A stretch of DNA of 64,000 bases from Candidatus Altimarinota bacterium (GCA_028714815.1 JAQTLR010000002.1:62001-126000); one strand, 5' to 3'. Counted from the stretch's first letter, positions 31,382 to 41,802 are shown. Numbers and translations are program-made. The notes: generated by a model not told the origin, from the letters alone.

Positions 31382-32545
31382 ATGTCTCAAGCACACCCCC
31401 TTCCGGGCCTGAATGGTCTCCGCGCACTCGCCTGCCTGAGTGTCGTCGTCTACCATCTCAACCAACATCGATCCATCGCCGACCTTGCCCAATGGAATTG
31501 GGATCTCTATCAATTCGTCGCGATGTGGCCGGTGAATGTGAGCCTGTTCTTCATGCTCTCGGCCATCATGGGGTCCCTCCCTTTTTGGCGTTCGATTCTC
31601 CGAGAAATGCCCAGACCAAGGGCGAAAAATATCCTTGTCAACCGTTTTTTCCGGATCGCCCCCGCCTATTATGTAGCCCTGGTGACCACCTTCCTTTTGG
31701 CACTTTCCCTCTACGGGTACAACGACGGAGTATTGCTCCGTTTTGCAGCAGGAGCCACTTTCCTCTCCTGGACCCATCCGTTCACTTTCTTTCCGGTGGA
31801 TATCAATGGTCCGCTCTGGTACATCTCCTATGATATGATGGGTGCGCTTCTCGTGATCGGGACCATGAGCATTCTGGTCCGGGTCCGGAAGGCATTCATT
31901 CCCTTGGTTTTCCTCATCATCGGCGGAGTGCTCACGGCGCTTCACTTCTGGTTTACAAGTCTCCCCTTCCCTGTCTTGGGCGGGATTGTCGGGGAATGGT
32001 TCCCCTCGTATAACCCATTCATCTTCGGGCTTCATTTCCTCTTGGGTATGATCGTTGCAGGAGTTCTCATATGGAGAGAAAAGAACCATAGTCCCCATTC
32101 CCGTTGGTATGATATGCTCTTTATCCTCGTGGGTTTTGGGCTTCTCTCTTTTCTCTGGCATATCCGCGGAGCAGGCGATTTCGACTACAGTTGGTTCCAC
32201 AGCGCCCATCGCTTTCCTCTTGCGACTATTCCCATCGCCTTTCTCCTCCTTCTCGCACCAGGGACGAAATATATGGGGAAATGGCTCGATAACCACGTTT
32301 TCCATACTATCGCCCGACTCAGCTATTCCGTCTATCTCTGGCATTCCATTGTCATTGTTCTCATGATCCAGTTCGTATTCGACGGACAACATAACCTCCT
32401 AATGCCCGAGTGGCTCGTGCTCGTATGAGTGACCTTTGTAGGGGCATTCTCCATGGCATGGCTCAGTTATACGTACATAGAGATACCCGTATCGAACTGG
32501 TGGAGGATACACAGCGAGAGAAAGAGAAACGAGAATATGGGATAA
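31382..32545 (+). CDS. acyltransferase 3 family membrane protein (OafA/YrhL-like)
   Basis: A 387-residue protein with about ten hydrophobic helices. The N-terminal motif GLNGLRALACLSVVVYH has the conserved R and H of acyltransferase-3 enzymes, and RFFRIAPAYY is the second typical motif. The TGA at 32426-32428 (LVGVTFVG) restores the last helix. Such proteins O-acylate envelope polysaccharides or peptidoglycan. The cell-wall amidase gene lies 36 bp downstream, so a peptidoglycan or surface-glycan substrate is a reasonable guess. Confidence 0.92.
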
Positions 32546-32581
32546 GCTTGAAAATAATCCGTTTTTCTATATACTCTCCTC

Positions 32582-34867
32582 ATGAAAAAACTCGCGCTCC
32601 TCACTCTCATTGCATTTCTTATACCGGTACTCTCACCTATCGGCGATGGTTTTCATCTGGTAAAAAAATATACCTATACTTCCGAGAACCGAACTCAAAA
32701 CTTGCATTTTACAGACATACAGGAACCCACCGCGAGCATGAAAGGGTTGAAACCGGTGACGCTCTGGAAACAGGCGACCGGAACTGCTGATTTCTCTTCT
32801 AGACAGGATATGTTCACAATACGGATTCCGAAGACATTCGTCATAGATCCGGGAAATGATCCCATCCAGGTGGATCTCATTGTGGATGGAAAAGCTTTTC
32901 CGGTCTCCGTAGACCTTGACGAAGGTGGTGGATATGAAGCGTACTACTATACGGAACCCATATTTTTGAAAAAAACCGACCAGGTTTCCTATACTATCAA
33001 AACAAGATCAGATGTCCGGATCCCTACTGTTTCCATCATAGGGCTCGATACCGACGCGAACAGCCTCCATATGGCATTCGGTTCGGATATTGCGGAAGCA
33101 TCCACCATAAAGAATACCAGCCCCGACATCATCAAACGGGCCGATTGGGGGGCGGACGAATCGCTTCGCTACGCAGATAGTCCCACATGGAAACCGATAC
33201 TCGCGAAGCTGGAAGCAGATAAAGACAAACCGAAGTCCGACGCTACTCTCGCATACGAGGCAAAAAATCGAGCTATAGCAGCACATCTTGCAACCGATTT
33301 TCCAGAACAAGACAAGGCGATAGAGAAAATAACCACCGAGAACGGACATCCGCTCGTCTGGCCGATAGAAAAGACGAAACAAGTGGAACGGATCGTCATC
33401 CACCATACCGCGGAAAACAATCTGGGAAACAAAGACGATCTCGCTCTCATCCGAGGAATCTACTATTATCATACAGTCGTTCGAGGGTGGGGTGATATCG
33501 GATACAATTACCTCGTCGGACAGCGCGGGCAGATCTACGAAGGTCGCGCCGGAGGCGACTACAATGTCGCGGCACACGCGCTCTGGAATAACAAAAGCTC
33601 CGTCGGAGTCAGTGTCATGGGGAATTTTATGACAGATTCCGTCGTGGCAGAACAGGAAAACGCAGTGAAAGGGATTATCGAATATCTCTCGGAAAAATAT
33701 GGAATCGACATCCACAAGACTTCCATAGGACATAAAGAGTGCAGAACAGATGGGTGCATCATCAATGATTTCTCGACCCCGAACCTTGCAGGCCACCGAG
33801 AGATAGGTTTTACGAGTTGTCCGGGAGACAATCTCTTCGCTATCGTGGAAGATATCCGAAAAACAGAAACTGCCTCTATAGGACGCACCCCCACTATCAA
33901 TCCCGACTACAATTCCATAAAGATCGCCTCTCTCAGTCCGAACATCGGATCCATGAATATCCTGGATAAATGACCCACTATCCGGATCCGTCTCTCTTAC
34001 ACCGGATCCAGCATCCGTCTGAAATCCGGGGATACTACCCTTGCCCGGCTCACGATCGGAAATATCTCCGGAACCCTCAAGAAAAATCCGGAACTCCCCT
34101 TTGAGGCATTCGGAACCGATAAAATCGCTCTCGTACTCGGGAAGAAAAAATACCCGTTCTCCAAAGTGGAGCTCGCTGCGAATATCATCGCTATCCCGAG
34201 CTGGAACCGCAAGCCTACGTGGGACACCACCGGCACGATGAATGACAATGTCTTCCGTGGAAAGATCTCTCTCCTTAATGAATGAGGGAATCTCGTCGTC
34301 GTCAACGAACTCCCGCTTGAGGACTACCTCCGGGGGATTGCCGAAGTCTCCAATACTGATAATGAAGAGAAAATCAAAACCATTCTCACCGCTGCGCGAT
34401 CGTACGCCTATTTTTACAGTAAACCGGAGAACCGAAAATTTCCCGGGAAAGCCTATGATGGATCCGATAACCCCGATGAGTTCCAGAAGTATCTCGGCTA
34501 TGGCTATGAAAAGCGGAGTCCCAACAGCTCCCGACTCGTAGATGCGACCAGTGGACAGATCATCACCTATAATGGACAATCCATCAAGCCTTGGTACTTC
34601 AGCGAGTCCTCCGGACAAACCCTTTCCTATAAGCAATATTGTACAGAACGCGTGAAGAACGGAACCCTCGCGGCAAGCACGGTCTGTCAAGATATCCCCT
34701 ATCTCCAGAGCGTTACCGATCCTGGAGGAGTCGGACACGCCCAAAAATGACACGGGGTCGGGATCAGCGGTATCGGCGCCACCTACCTTGCCACCAATCT
34801 CGATTTCACCTACGATCGTATTATCGGATATTATCTGGATGGGGTGAAAGTAGAGAAGAAATACTAG
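32582..34867 (+). CDS. N-acetylmuramoyl-L-alanine amidase (PGRP) fused to SpoIID/LytB domain
   Basis: A 761-residue exported protein. Signal peptide about 1-18. An N-terminal beta-rich region is followed by a PGRP/Amidase_2 domain (about 270-420): VIHHTAENN, WGDIGYNYLV, EGRAGGDYNVAAHA and GHREIGFTSCPGD supply the zinc ligands and fold. A SpoIID domain follows (about 560-760): NELPLEDYLRGIAEV, AARSYAYFY and GHAQKGHGVGISG. SpoIID is a lytic transglycosylase that acts on denuded glycan, which amidases create, so the fusion couples the two steps. Three TGAs (33971, 34283, 34748 region) are read as Gly. Confidence 0.93.
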
Positions 34868-34939
34868 GTTCTCCAGAGGCTTTACAAAAACTGAAAAATC
34901 CATACACTCTTTTTCGATTCTACATTCTAAACTCTCAAT

Positions 34940-35386
34940 ATGCGCTGTCCGAAATGCAAAAACCTCGATACTAAGGTTATCGATTCCCGAATGACTGAGG
35001 ATGGTCAATCTATCCGACGTCGACGTGAGTGCGAGAAATGCGAAGCCCGATTCACGACCTTTGAGCGTCTGGAGTTCATCAACTTCCTCGTGACCAAATC
35101 CGATGGAGAGAAAGAACTCTACGACCGGACCAAAGTGCAACGAAGCATCCTCATGGCATTCAATAAACGAAGCATGGATCACAATCAGATCGAGCAGGTG
35201 ATCAATGAGCTCGAAAACGAGTGGGCATCCAACAAAAAGGGGATCACCTCGAAACGCATCGGGAAAGATATCCTCCATCGTCTGAAAGACATCGACGATG
35301 TCGCCTACATACGGTTCGCTTCCGTCTACCATAACTTCGATACCGCCCAGGATTTCGTGAATTTTATCAAGAGTGAACTCGAATAA
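34940..35386 (+). CDS. nrdR: transcriptional repressor NrdR
   Basis: A 148-residue protein: N-terminal zinc ribbon (CPKC at 3-6, CEKC near 31-34), the basic RRRRECEKCEARFTTFE segment, then an ATP-cone (about 46-136; KRSILMAF-like region, YIRFASVYHNF). NrdR senses ATP/dATP and represses ribonucleotide reductase genes via NrdR boxes; no nrd gene is in this window. The next gene starts 2 bp after the TAA, indicating coupled translation. Confidence 0.97.
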   Translation: MRCPKCKNLDTKVIDSRMTEDGQSIRRRRECEKCEARFTTFERLEFINFLVTKSDGEKELYDRTKVQRSILMAFNKRSMDHNQIEQVINELENEWASNKKGITSKRIGKDILHRLKDIDDVAYIRFASVYHNFDTAQDFVNFIKSELE

Positions 35387-35388
35387 GC

Positions 35389-36351
35389 ATGTTTACTATC
35401 ATCGACCTCAATTACGCCCGCTGTTCTCTTCCGTTTTTGTCGGACGAGCTTGTAAAGAAGATTACCGAGACGATAGCGGAAGGCAAAAAGTGCCTCCTCT
35501 TCTTCAATCGTCGCTGATCAGCTCGTACCCTCCTCTGCAAAGACTGCGGATACCAATTTTTCTGCGAACGTTGCGATCTCGCGATGATCGTCCACACTTC
35601 CCCCTCCCGGAAACTCCTCTGTCACCACTGCAGTGCCGAATCCGAAATGCCACATAGTTGTCCGAAATGCCAGGGGAATAATCTCGATAGCATAGGTTTC
35701 GGGATCCAGAAAATAGAGGAAAACCTTCTGAAACTCTTTCCGAATGCACCTATTACCCGTATAGATTCCGATAAGAAACGTTCCGAAGGGATTCAGTTCC
35801 AGGAGATATCCGAAGCTCAGATACTTCTCTCCACCGAGCTCGGGAATACGCTCGCGGTAGAATGAATAGAGCTCGTCGCCTTTCTTCTTCTCGAATCCGA
35901 GATAGCCGTTCCCGAGTACGATATAGAGGAAAAGATCTATACCAATATCGCCTACAACGCCCGAAAAGGATCAGACATCTATATCCAGACTTTCGCTCCG
36001 AAATCGGATCTCATCCGCAATATCACCGAAGGGAACTATCGGGACTTCCTCGTGCACACCCTTGCCGAACGAAAAGCTTTTTCCTATCCGCCCTACCAGG
36101 AACTGGTTCACATCTGGGTACGGGATACAAACAAGGAGCGGATCAAAGACATCATCTATAAACTCAAGAACAAGCTGGAAACCCTCAAGACTCCCGATAT
36201 GGAACTTTATTTCGATAAAGAGCTCTTCATGAAGAGAAACAACGAATATGGGCAAAAAATCGTCCTCAAGGGATCAGACCTCTCTCCCCTTCTCAAAACT
36301 ATCGGAAAAGAGATATTCCGGAATCGCGGAGTGAGTATGGAAAGAAAATAG
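35389..36351 (+). CDS. priA: stand-alone, degenerate PriA C-terminal half
   Basis: A 320-residue protein matching only the C-terminal half of primosomal protein N'. Conserved parts are LLFFNRRGSARTLLCKDCGY, further Cys pairs CERC, CHHC and CPKC (zinc-binding), and GFGIQKIEENLLKLFP. The N-terminal DNA-binding and DEAH regions with Walker A are absent. Helicase motif V looks degenerate (LLSTELGN for VGTQ-type), and the motif VI GRAGR is replaced by NARKGS. Two TGAs are read as Gly. It may keep a replication-restart scaffold role without helicase activity. Coupled to nrdR. Confidence 0.8.
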
Positions 36352-36377
36352 AGATTTATATTCTAATCGATCAGTAT

Positions 36378-36728
36378 ATGACACCCCTTCAAGAACACGA
36401 CATAGAGTTAAAACTAAAGGAAATTCAGGACAGCACTCGGGTATTTAAAGGTCTGCTTAGAGGGGGTGTTAATGCAAAAAGTCCTGATAGTTACATGGTT
36501 ATCCAAAGAATAAATAATGAGTATAATGCACTAAAAATAAAGGTACAGATTCTTAATGCATTAAAAAATAACAGTGCAAATATTCTTAGGATATCCACTG
36601 CTCTTTCCTTTAGGATTTCTAGTGTTCTTGAAAATACCAATCTTTATATCGGGAAGTATGAGCAAGTTCTACGACGAGACCTAGTGCTCGATGGAGATAT
36701 TCTCGTGCTTGCTGGAAAAATAGGCTAG
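36378..36728 (+). CDS. hypothetical helical protein
   Basis: A 116-residue helical protein without TGA codons, signal or membrane segment. Hydrophobic heptad-like spacing (IELKLKEIQDS, YNALKIKVQILNALKN) suggests helical bundling. Its sequence is more A/T-rich than the priA-like gene before it. The end overlaps by a few bases the 3' end of the convergent NYN gene. No recognised family. Confidence 0.55.
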   Translation: MTPLQEHDIELKLKEIQDSTRVFKGLLRGGVNAKSPDSYMVIQRINNEYNALKIKVQILNALKNNSANILRISTALSFRISSVLENTNLYIGKYEQVLRRDLVLDGDILVLAGKIG

Positions 36729-37357
36729 ATATGAGGATTCTGAGTTTTTTTAGGATTCCCTCTCCTTTGCCTCATGGGTCATCCCTTCTGTTTTACGGGG
36801 ACTATCTGCCCTTCAGGTATGCCGATATCCGATTTTATCGGGGGTTTTGGTCCGGTACGGATTCTTCCATCCCGAACCGGACGATATTCGATCTTTTTAC
36901 GGAGCGAGCGGAGGTATTCGATCTTCCCTTCGGCGACTTTCTGTATGAGTGAAGAAAGCCCTTTTTCATATGGTGCCAGAACTCCGAGGAGTTTATTATT
37001 CTGCCCGAGGTATCGAAGCAGACAGGTGAAATCGCCATCACCGGAAACGATCAATGCCTTATCATAGCGGTCATAGTCTATCATGGCCTGAAGGATGAGC
37101 TCCGCATCGATATTCCCCTTCACTTCACCCGATTCCATTGTGAGTATCTCCTTGAAAACCACCACGAACCCCGATCTTTGGAGCATGAGGTAGAGGTCCT
37201 GGTTCCCGAGCATGAATCAGAGGAATACATATGCGACCTCCACTCCCGCTTCTTCCCGCAGATACTCACGGAAACGCTTCCAGTCGATCTTCCAACCGAG
37301 CTTATAGAGCCCGGAATTGAGGTTTTGCGCGTCGATGAACGCATAGTTCTGTTGCAT
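36725..37357 (-). CDS. NYN domain (PIN-like) RNase, LabA/DUF88 family
   Basis: A 210-residue protein starting MQQNYAFIDAQNLN: the first acidic residue of the NYN/PIN fold is the Asp in FIDAQN. The other motifs are KGNIDAELILQAMID and LIVSGDGDFTCLLRYL, giving three or four metal-binding Asp. Two TGAs are read as Gly (FLGFML, KGGPMR). The basic Pro-rich tail is probably disordered. Likely a metal-dependent RNase of unknown target. Its upstream region carries a 40-bp tandem duplication that includes the -10 box. Confidence 0.88.
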
Positions 37358-37360
37358 GGG

Positions 37361-37440
37361 AGGAAAGTTAAGATATGCCTGCTATTATAGAGTTTTCCAG
37401 AGGAAAGTTAAGATATGCCTGCTATTATAGAGTTTTCCAG
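37361..37440 (-). repeat. 40-bp tandem duplication covering the NYN gene promoter
   Basis: Two identical 40-bp units (37361-37400, 37401-37440) plus an 8-bp start of a third. On the minus strand each unit contains CTCTATAATAGC, a perfect TATAAT. The junction between units places TTAACT 16 bp upstream of TATAAT, so the duplication creates a -35/-10 pair. The distal unit ends 3 bp from the NYN start codon. Confidence 0.9.
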
Positions 37441-37466
37441 AGGAAAGTAAAATAATTCGGCGAAAG

Positions 37467-37506
37467 GAAATCCCCTTACAAACAAAAGTTTGAAGGGGGA
37501 TTTTTC
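37467..37506 (-). terminator. terminator-like hairpin downstream of dnaA
   Basis: AAATCCCCTT ... AAGGGGGATTT with a 15-nt loop and T-rich flank; lies 35 bp beyond the dnaA stop codon on the minus strand. Confidence 0.65.
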
Positions 37507-37510
37507 TTTT

Positions 37511-37543
37511 TCCCTCTCCTTTTGTGAGAGGGGTGAGGGCTTT
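37511..37543. repeat. REP-like element (GTGAGGGC type)
   Basis: TCCCTCTCC-ttttg-TGAGAGGGG followed by TGAGGGC. Same signature as the element at 39817-39858 and as REP sequences known from many bacteria. It overlaps the dnaA stop region. Confidence 0.65.
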
Positions 37544-38966
37544 ATATCCCGAGCTTATCCCGGAGGATATTGATCTCATAGAAGAGATTCTGGTCTTTTT
37601 TGAGGATCGATTCAAGTTTCTTGCAGGAATAGAGAACAGCTGAATGATTCCGTCCAGAGAAGATATTCCCGATGCGTTCATAGGTATAGTTCATGCGATT
37701 CTTGAGAAGGTACATGGCCACCTGACGCGGGATCATATTCTCCTTCTTGCGATCGTCTCAAAGGATGAGGCGTTTTTCTATACCGAAGTGTCCGGCTACC
37801 GCATCAAGCAGTTCTTCATAAGTTTTGATGGAAGCTGCCATCTTCTTGGTGGAATTTCCGATGAGCGAATCCGTGATGGAGAGTTTATTGAGACGACGGG
37901 CAATATTGTCGATAGTAGGAGGGGTATTATGAAGCTCGTATTCAGCGATGATCTGATTAAGGACCCCTTCTATCTCCCGAACATTCGCACCGAGGTTGTA
38001 GGCGATGAATTCAGCCACTTCCTGTGGAAGGATGAACTCACGAGCACGGGCTTTTTCCTGCAGGATCGCGAGACGTGTTTCAAAATCCGGGATACCTATA
38101 TCGATAGTGATTCCCCACTCAAAACGGCTTTGCAGACGTGGCTCCAGAGCCGTGAGCTCCTTCGGTGGACGATCTCCGGAAAGGATGATCTGCTTATTGT
38201 TCTCGTAGAGAGTGTTGAAGATATTGTAAAGCACTGTTTGTGTCCCCTCTTTTCCGGCAAGAAATTGCACATCATCGATGATGAGCACGTCGATGGATTG
38301 GTATTTCTCCTTCATGCGGTCCACGGTCCGTTTTTTTACGCTCTCGACATAATCGCTCAAAAATCTGTCTGCTGTAGTATAGATGACCTTTTTATCTTTG
38401 TAGCGGTCTTTGATAGCATTTCCTACGGCCTGAAGGATATGAGTTTTTCAAAGCCCTACATCCCCATATACAAAAAGAGGATTATAGGCATTTCCCGGTT
38501 TACGGACAACCGCCTCGGCAGCAGCATGAACCAGTTGATTAGATGGTCCAACGATAAAATTTTCAAGACGATATTTGCTATTGATGATCCGGCTATTGAT
38601 CCCCTCCACCATTTCTATACCAGGGATCTCTTCCTTCTTCTTTTTCGCAGTAATCTCTTTATATTCCGTAGCACAATCCATAACCTGTACATTGGAAGGA
38701 TTATCGATATTTTTATCTACATGGAATTCAATGGATACGACGCTCGGGAGAACCTTCTTCGCGGCAGCAAGAATCTCACCCGAAAACTTATGAGCGAGAT
38801 TATCACGCATGAAACTCGAAACCACTCAGAAAATGATCTTTTCGGAAGTCTGTTCCAAAAGCGATATCTTTTTGAAATACGTGAGAAAATCCTGCTTTCT
38901 CAGAGTGGTGGTAAGTTCTTTGATGATATCCCGAAGGAGAGAAACGTCTGTATTTACTTGATGCAT
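37542..38966 (-). CDS. dnaA: chromosomal replication initiator DnaA
   Basis: A 474-residue protein with all four domains: N-terminal DnaB/oligomerisation domain (1-75), linker, AAA+ core with [15 protein letters not shown] (Walker A, about 163-177) and [13 protein letters not shown] (Walker B). The DNA-binding signature near the C-terminus is [19 protein letters not shown]. The TGA at 38448-38450 encodes the Gly of the GLGKT Walker A motif. Two further TGAs lie at 38844 and 37758. The start is the ATG for MHQVNTDV. Neighbours are rplS upstream and the NYN gene downstream; the usual dnaN/recF partners are absent. Confidence 0.97.
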
Positions 38967-39136
38967 GTTTTCTATAGAGAATTTTATCGTAAAATAGAGG
39001 TCGTTGGTTCATAAGGTTTATTCATTTTCTTCACAATGTCAAAAGATAAAATTCGCTTGACAGTAAAAATTGTATACATTATTTATACGTTAAAAAAAGA
39101 CCGCTCATTATAGCCAAAAAACACCCGAGAACAATC
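38967..39136. other. AT-rich region upstream of dnaA, no DnaA boxes seen
   Basis: About 170 bp of AT-rich sequence between the dnaA start and the rplS terminator. On the plus strand TTGACA (39057) and TATTTA 17 bp on resemble a promoter, with no plus-strand gene behind it. I looked for TTATNCACA-type DnaA boxes on both strands and found none, so it is not a clear oriC. Confidence 0.4.
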
Positions 39137-39168
39137 AAAAAAAATCCCCATTTTTCGGGGATTTTTCT
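39137..39168. terminator. terminator downstream of rplS
   Basis: AAAAATCCCC-atttttc-GGGGATTTTT, a 10-bp stem with A and T runs on both sides; about 70 bp beyond the rplS stop codon. Confidence 0.85.
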
Positions 39169-39235
39169 AGAGATTTTTTTATTCTGGATGTAACAGAAAT
39201 TATACTTTAACAGAAAATCTGAAAGAACTTCAAAT

Positions 39236-39586
39236 TTATCGAACCTCTTTGAGACGTGCAGCCTTCCCCTTCAATTCCCGGATGAAGGTGATATTTTTTC
39301 TACGAACCTTGAAAGACCGGAGGATCTCGATCTTGGAAACCCCTGGAGAATAGATCGGGAAAATCTTCTCGATCCCTACACCATCGACATCTTTACGAAC
39401 AGTAATGGTCTTATCAAGAGTTGTTTTCCCGTGAGTCTTGATAACAAGACCCTTGAATTTCTGGATACGTTCTTTATTATTTTCTTTGATGATCTGATGT
39501 ACCTCGACTTCCATACCAGTAGTGATTTCTAGTCTTTCATCCTTGATAGAATCCTGTTGGATAGTTTGAATAAGCGCTGCATCCAT
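39236..39586 (-). CDS. rplS: 50S ribosomal protein L19
   Basis: A 116-residue ribosomal protein: MEVEVHQIIKEN, RIQKFKGLVIKTHGK, VGIEKIFPIYSPGVSKIEI and VRRKNITFIRELKGKAARLKE are canonical L19 blocks. It sits at the interface with 16S rRNA helix h14. The start is the ATG for MDAALIQ; a longer frame exists upstream but is hydrophobic and unlike L19. Usually found after trmD/rimM, but here it stands alone upstream of dnaA. Confidence 0.97.
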   Translation of the reverse strand: MDAALIQTIQQDSIKDERLEITTGMEVEVHQIIKENNKERIQKFKGLVIKTHGKTTLDKTITVRKDVDGVGIEKIFPIYSPGVSKIEILRSFKVRRKNITFIRELKGKAARLKEVR

Positions 39587-39793
39587 AATGACTATAATAA
39601 TAACAAAATAAAACGGGTGAAAAATCACGAACGGGAAAAGTATATGGAAAAAATAGAAAAAGCAAATTTTAGTTTTGTTTTTTATCCTTCAAGCCAGGAA
39701 AGTCTCCAGGTTTAGAGAAATACTTGATTTGAAGTGAAAAAATCATACAATCCGAGACATAAATAATTTCATTATTAGATATTTCTTCCTTCC

Positions 39794-40348
39794 ATGACAA
39801 TAAAAACATGTTCATTCCTCCCCCTCCCCCATGGGGAGAGGGCTGGGGTGAGGGCTTTTACTCTCATAGAACTCATGGTGGTGATCGCAATTATCGGTAT
39901 TCTTTTTGCTGGATCCTATATCCCCTATGACTACTATAGCAGACTCTCCCGGATACGCGTATCGGCAGAAAAAATAAACCAGGCGATGGAGGATGCTAAG
40001 ATCCTCTCGCAAAACGGGCAACTCTTCCCTGGAACCGCGAGAAACGCAAGTACCGGACTCCTCTTTGAGAAATGATCGCATACCATCAGCATGTTTGCTT
40101 TTTCTCCCGGAACCCATTCCTTCACAGAAGATGGAAATACAAAAATCATAAAAACCATTTCTCTTGAGGATGGTATAAATATCAATACCATATCGAACGA
40201 TCAAGTGCTTATCGAATACAATGCACCGAAATGAGATACGGATATATATATAAGCCCGACCGAAACAGGAACGATGGTCGATGTGGGGATAGGTTGGAAG
40301 CAAGTAGAAACAGGATCGCTCTACCGGATTGTAAAAATAGAAAAATAG
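39794..40348 (+). CDS. type IV prepilin-like protein (pilin operon gene 1)
   Basis: A 184-residue protein with prepilin signal AFTLIELMVVIAIIGILFAG: basic leader, Phe+1, Glu+5 and a hydrophobic helix. The residue before Phe is Ala rather than the usual Gly. The leader LPLPHGERAGVR is encoded by a REP-like repeat. TGAs at 40073 and 40231 are read as Gly, extending the protein past the fragment visible in the standard code. The C-terminal domain is beta-rich. First of four co-directional pilin-like genes, with 16 bp to the next. Confidence 0.88.
39817..39858. repeat. REP-like element inside the prepilin leader
   Basis: Pyrimidine-rich arm CCTCCCCCTCCCCCATG followed by GGGGAGAGGGCTGGGGTG and AGGGC: the GTGAGGGC signature of REP sequences. 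It is translated as LPLPHGERAGVR immediately before the prepilin hydrophobic helix. Confidence 0.7.
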
Positions 40349-40364
40349 TCTTTATATATCATAT

Positions 40365-41027
40365 ATGCCGAATATGCAATATCCCTATATTTTACGACAG
40401 CATCCAGATAAAAAAGGATTCACCGTACTAGAGCTTATGGTCGGTATCGTAGTCTTTACTCTTGGGTTTCTTGGAGCATACCTTCTTGTGGATAGTGCCA
40501 GCAGTGCTTCTATCCGTGCAAGAGATGAGGTCATCGGTGCCAATATCATGCGGGAACAGATCGAGCTTCTCAAAAATCTCCGGGACACTAATTGGATACA
40601 ATTCCGTTCCTGGAGCTCCATCGAGCTTGCTAAACCGGCAATAGAAACAGAAAATACATTACAACCGGATAGCTACTATATCATAGCTAATGATTTCAAT
40701 GCAGGGAAGTCCATCCATATAGAAAAACTTTCCGGTATGTCCCTCTCCAGAGAGACCATCGCCGAAGAGTTCCAAAAAAATGCCCCTTCCATCCGTCTCT
40801 GTACCGATACACTTGGCCGATATGTGCACGATTGTACCGGGATGGTCAATAAGACGAACTATGCGTCTTTTCTACGGATCGAACCTCTTGTAACCGAAAA
40901 TACCGTTACAAATACCGCCATTCCGGTAGCAGGGGGCTATAAAGTGACCGCTTTTTTCGCAAATTTCAATAAATGATACCATATAGCCAGCATGAGCACT
41001 ATTATCACTGACTGGAAAAATCAATAA
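40365..41027 (+). CDS. type IV prepilin-like protein (pilin operon gene 2, PilV-like)
   Basis: A 220-residue protein with signal KKGFTVLELMVGIVVFTLGF: Gly-1, Phe+1, Glu+5. After the helix comes SIRARDEVIGANIMREQIELLKNLRD, similar to PilV/GspI-like minor pilins. Two conserved-looking cysteines (LCTDT, HDCTG) could form a disulfide. The TGA at 40974-40976 extends the C-terminus by 17 residues. Likely a minor pilin of a type IV pilus or competence pseudopilus. Confidence 0.88.
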
Positions 41028-41046
41028 TTCCCATTATATTGCCATT

Positions 41047-41706
41047 ATGAACCGATCATTCCCCCTAGGGACAAGAAACCAAAAATTAGAAGACCGTACC
41101 GCTTTTACGCTCATAGAGCTCGTTGTCTCCATTACCATTCTCTCGGTAATCATGCTATCGGTATTCATGATCTATAGTAATCTGATACAGATAAATAAAC
41201 GACTTGAAGCTATGCGGATAGTTCAAGAGAATGTCCGGAATATCACCGAACAGATAGCAAGCGATATCCGGGAAAAATGAATCGACTTCAGCTATTACGA
41301 CGGTTCCGTCAAGGAAAGAAGCAATGGCTATACCGGGAGCGGAAATACGATCCTTGCTATCCGCTCCGGCGATAAATACTATCCCATGAAGGATAGCCTG
41401 AACGGACCGATCCTCTGCAACGAGGAAGATCAAAAAGATCCGAAAGTTCACTGCTATGTAGGAAAAGAAGATAGTACCGGATACAGAAAAGCTATTTCCG
41501 ACAACCGTGTCCGTATCGATAATATCCGTTTCTTTCTCTCTGGAAATACCGGAGATTCGATAACAAACCTTTCGCAAGAATGAAAGGCAACCATCGTCCT
41601 CTCCCTTTGAATAGAGCAAAAGACCGGTGTCAGCAGCGATGTCGCAAAAAACGCCCACGCGCTCATAGAAACCACTATTAGCGAGAAAGTCTACAAGAAA
41701 AATTAA
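41047..41706 (+). CDS. type IV prepilin-like protein (pilin operon gene 3, PilW/GspJ-like)
   Basis: A 219-residue protein with signal RTAFTLIELVVSITILSVIM; again Ala replaces Gly at -1. The segment NKRLEAMRIVQENVRNITEQ resembles the PilW/GspJ family, which has a long helix after the hydrophobic part. Three TGAs (41278, 41581, 41608) are read as Gly. Without recoding only 77 residues would remain. Fits a minor pilin tip complex with its neighbours. Confidence 0.86.
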
Positions 41707-41802
41707 AAAAACCATCCCGCTATCATTACGAGCGATTCCCCCAGGGCATAGGCCCGTGACAATCCAGATACAACATTCCCTATCATTAAAAGATCCAGAA
41801 AA

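Noticed and set aside
33008-35332. 774-codon minus-strand ORF opposite the amidase-SpoIID gene
   Set aside because: It is an antisense shadow of a strongly conserved plus-strand gene and shows no recognisable domain.
39057-39090. Promoter-like TTGACA/TATTTA as evidence for a small RNA upstream of dnaA
   Set aside because: No terminator or conserved structure is seen in a suitable position on the plus strand apart from the rplS terminator; left as part of the gap description.
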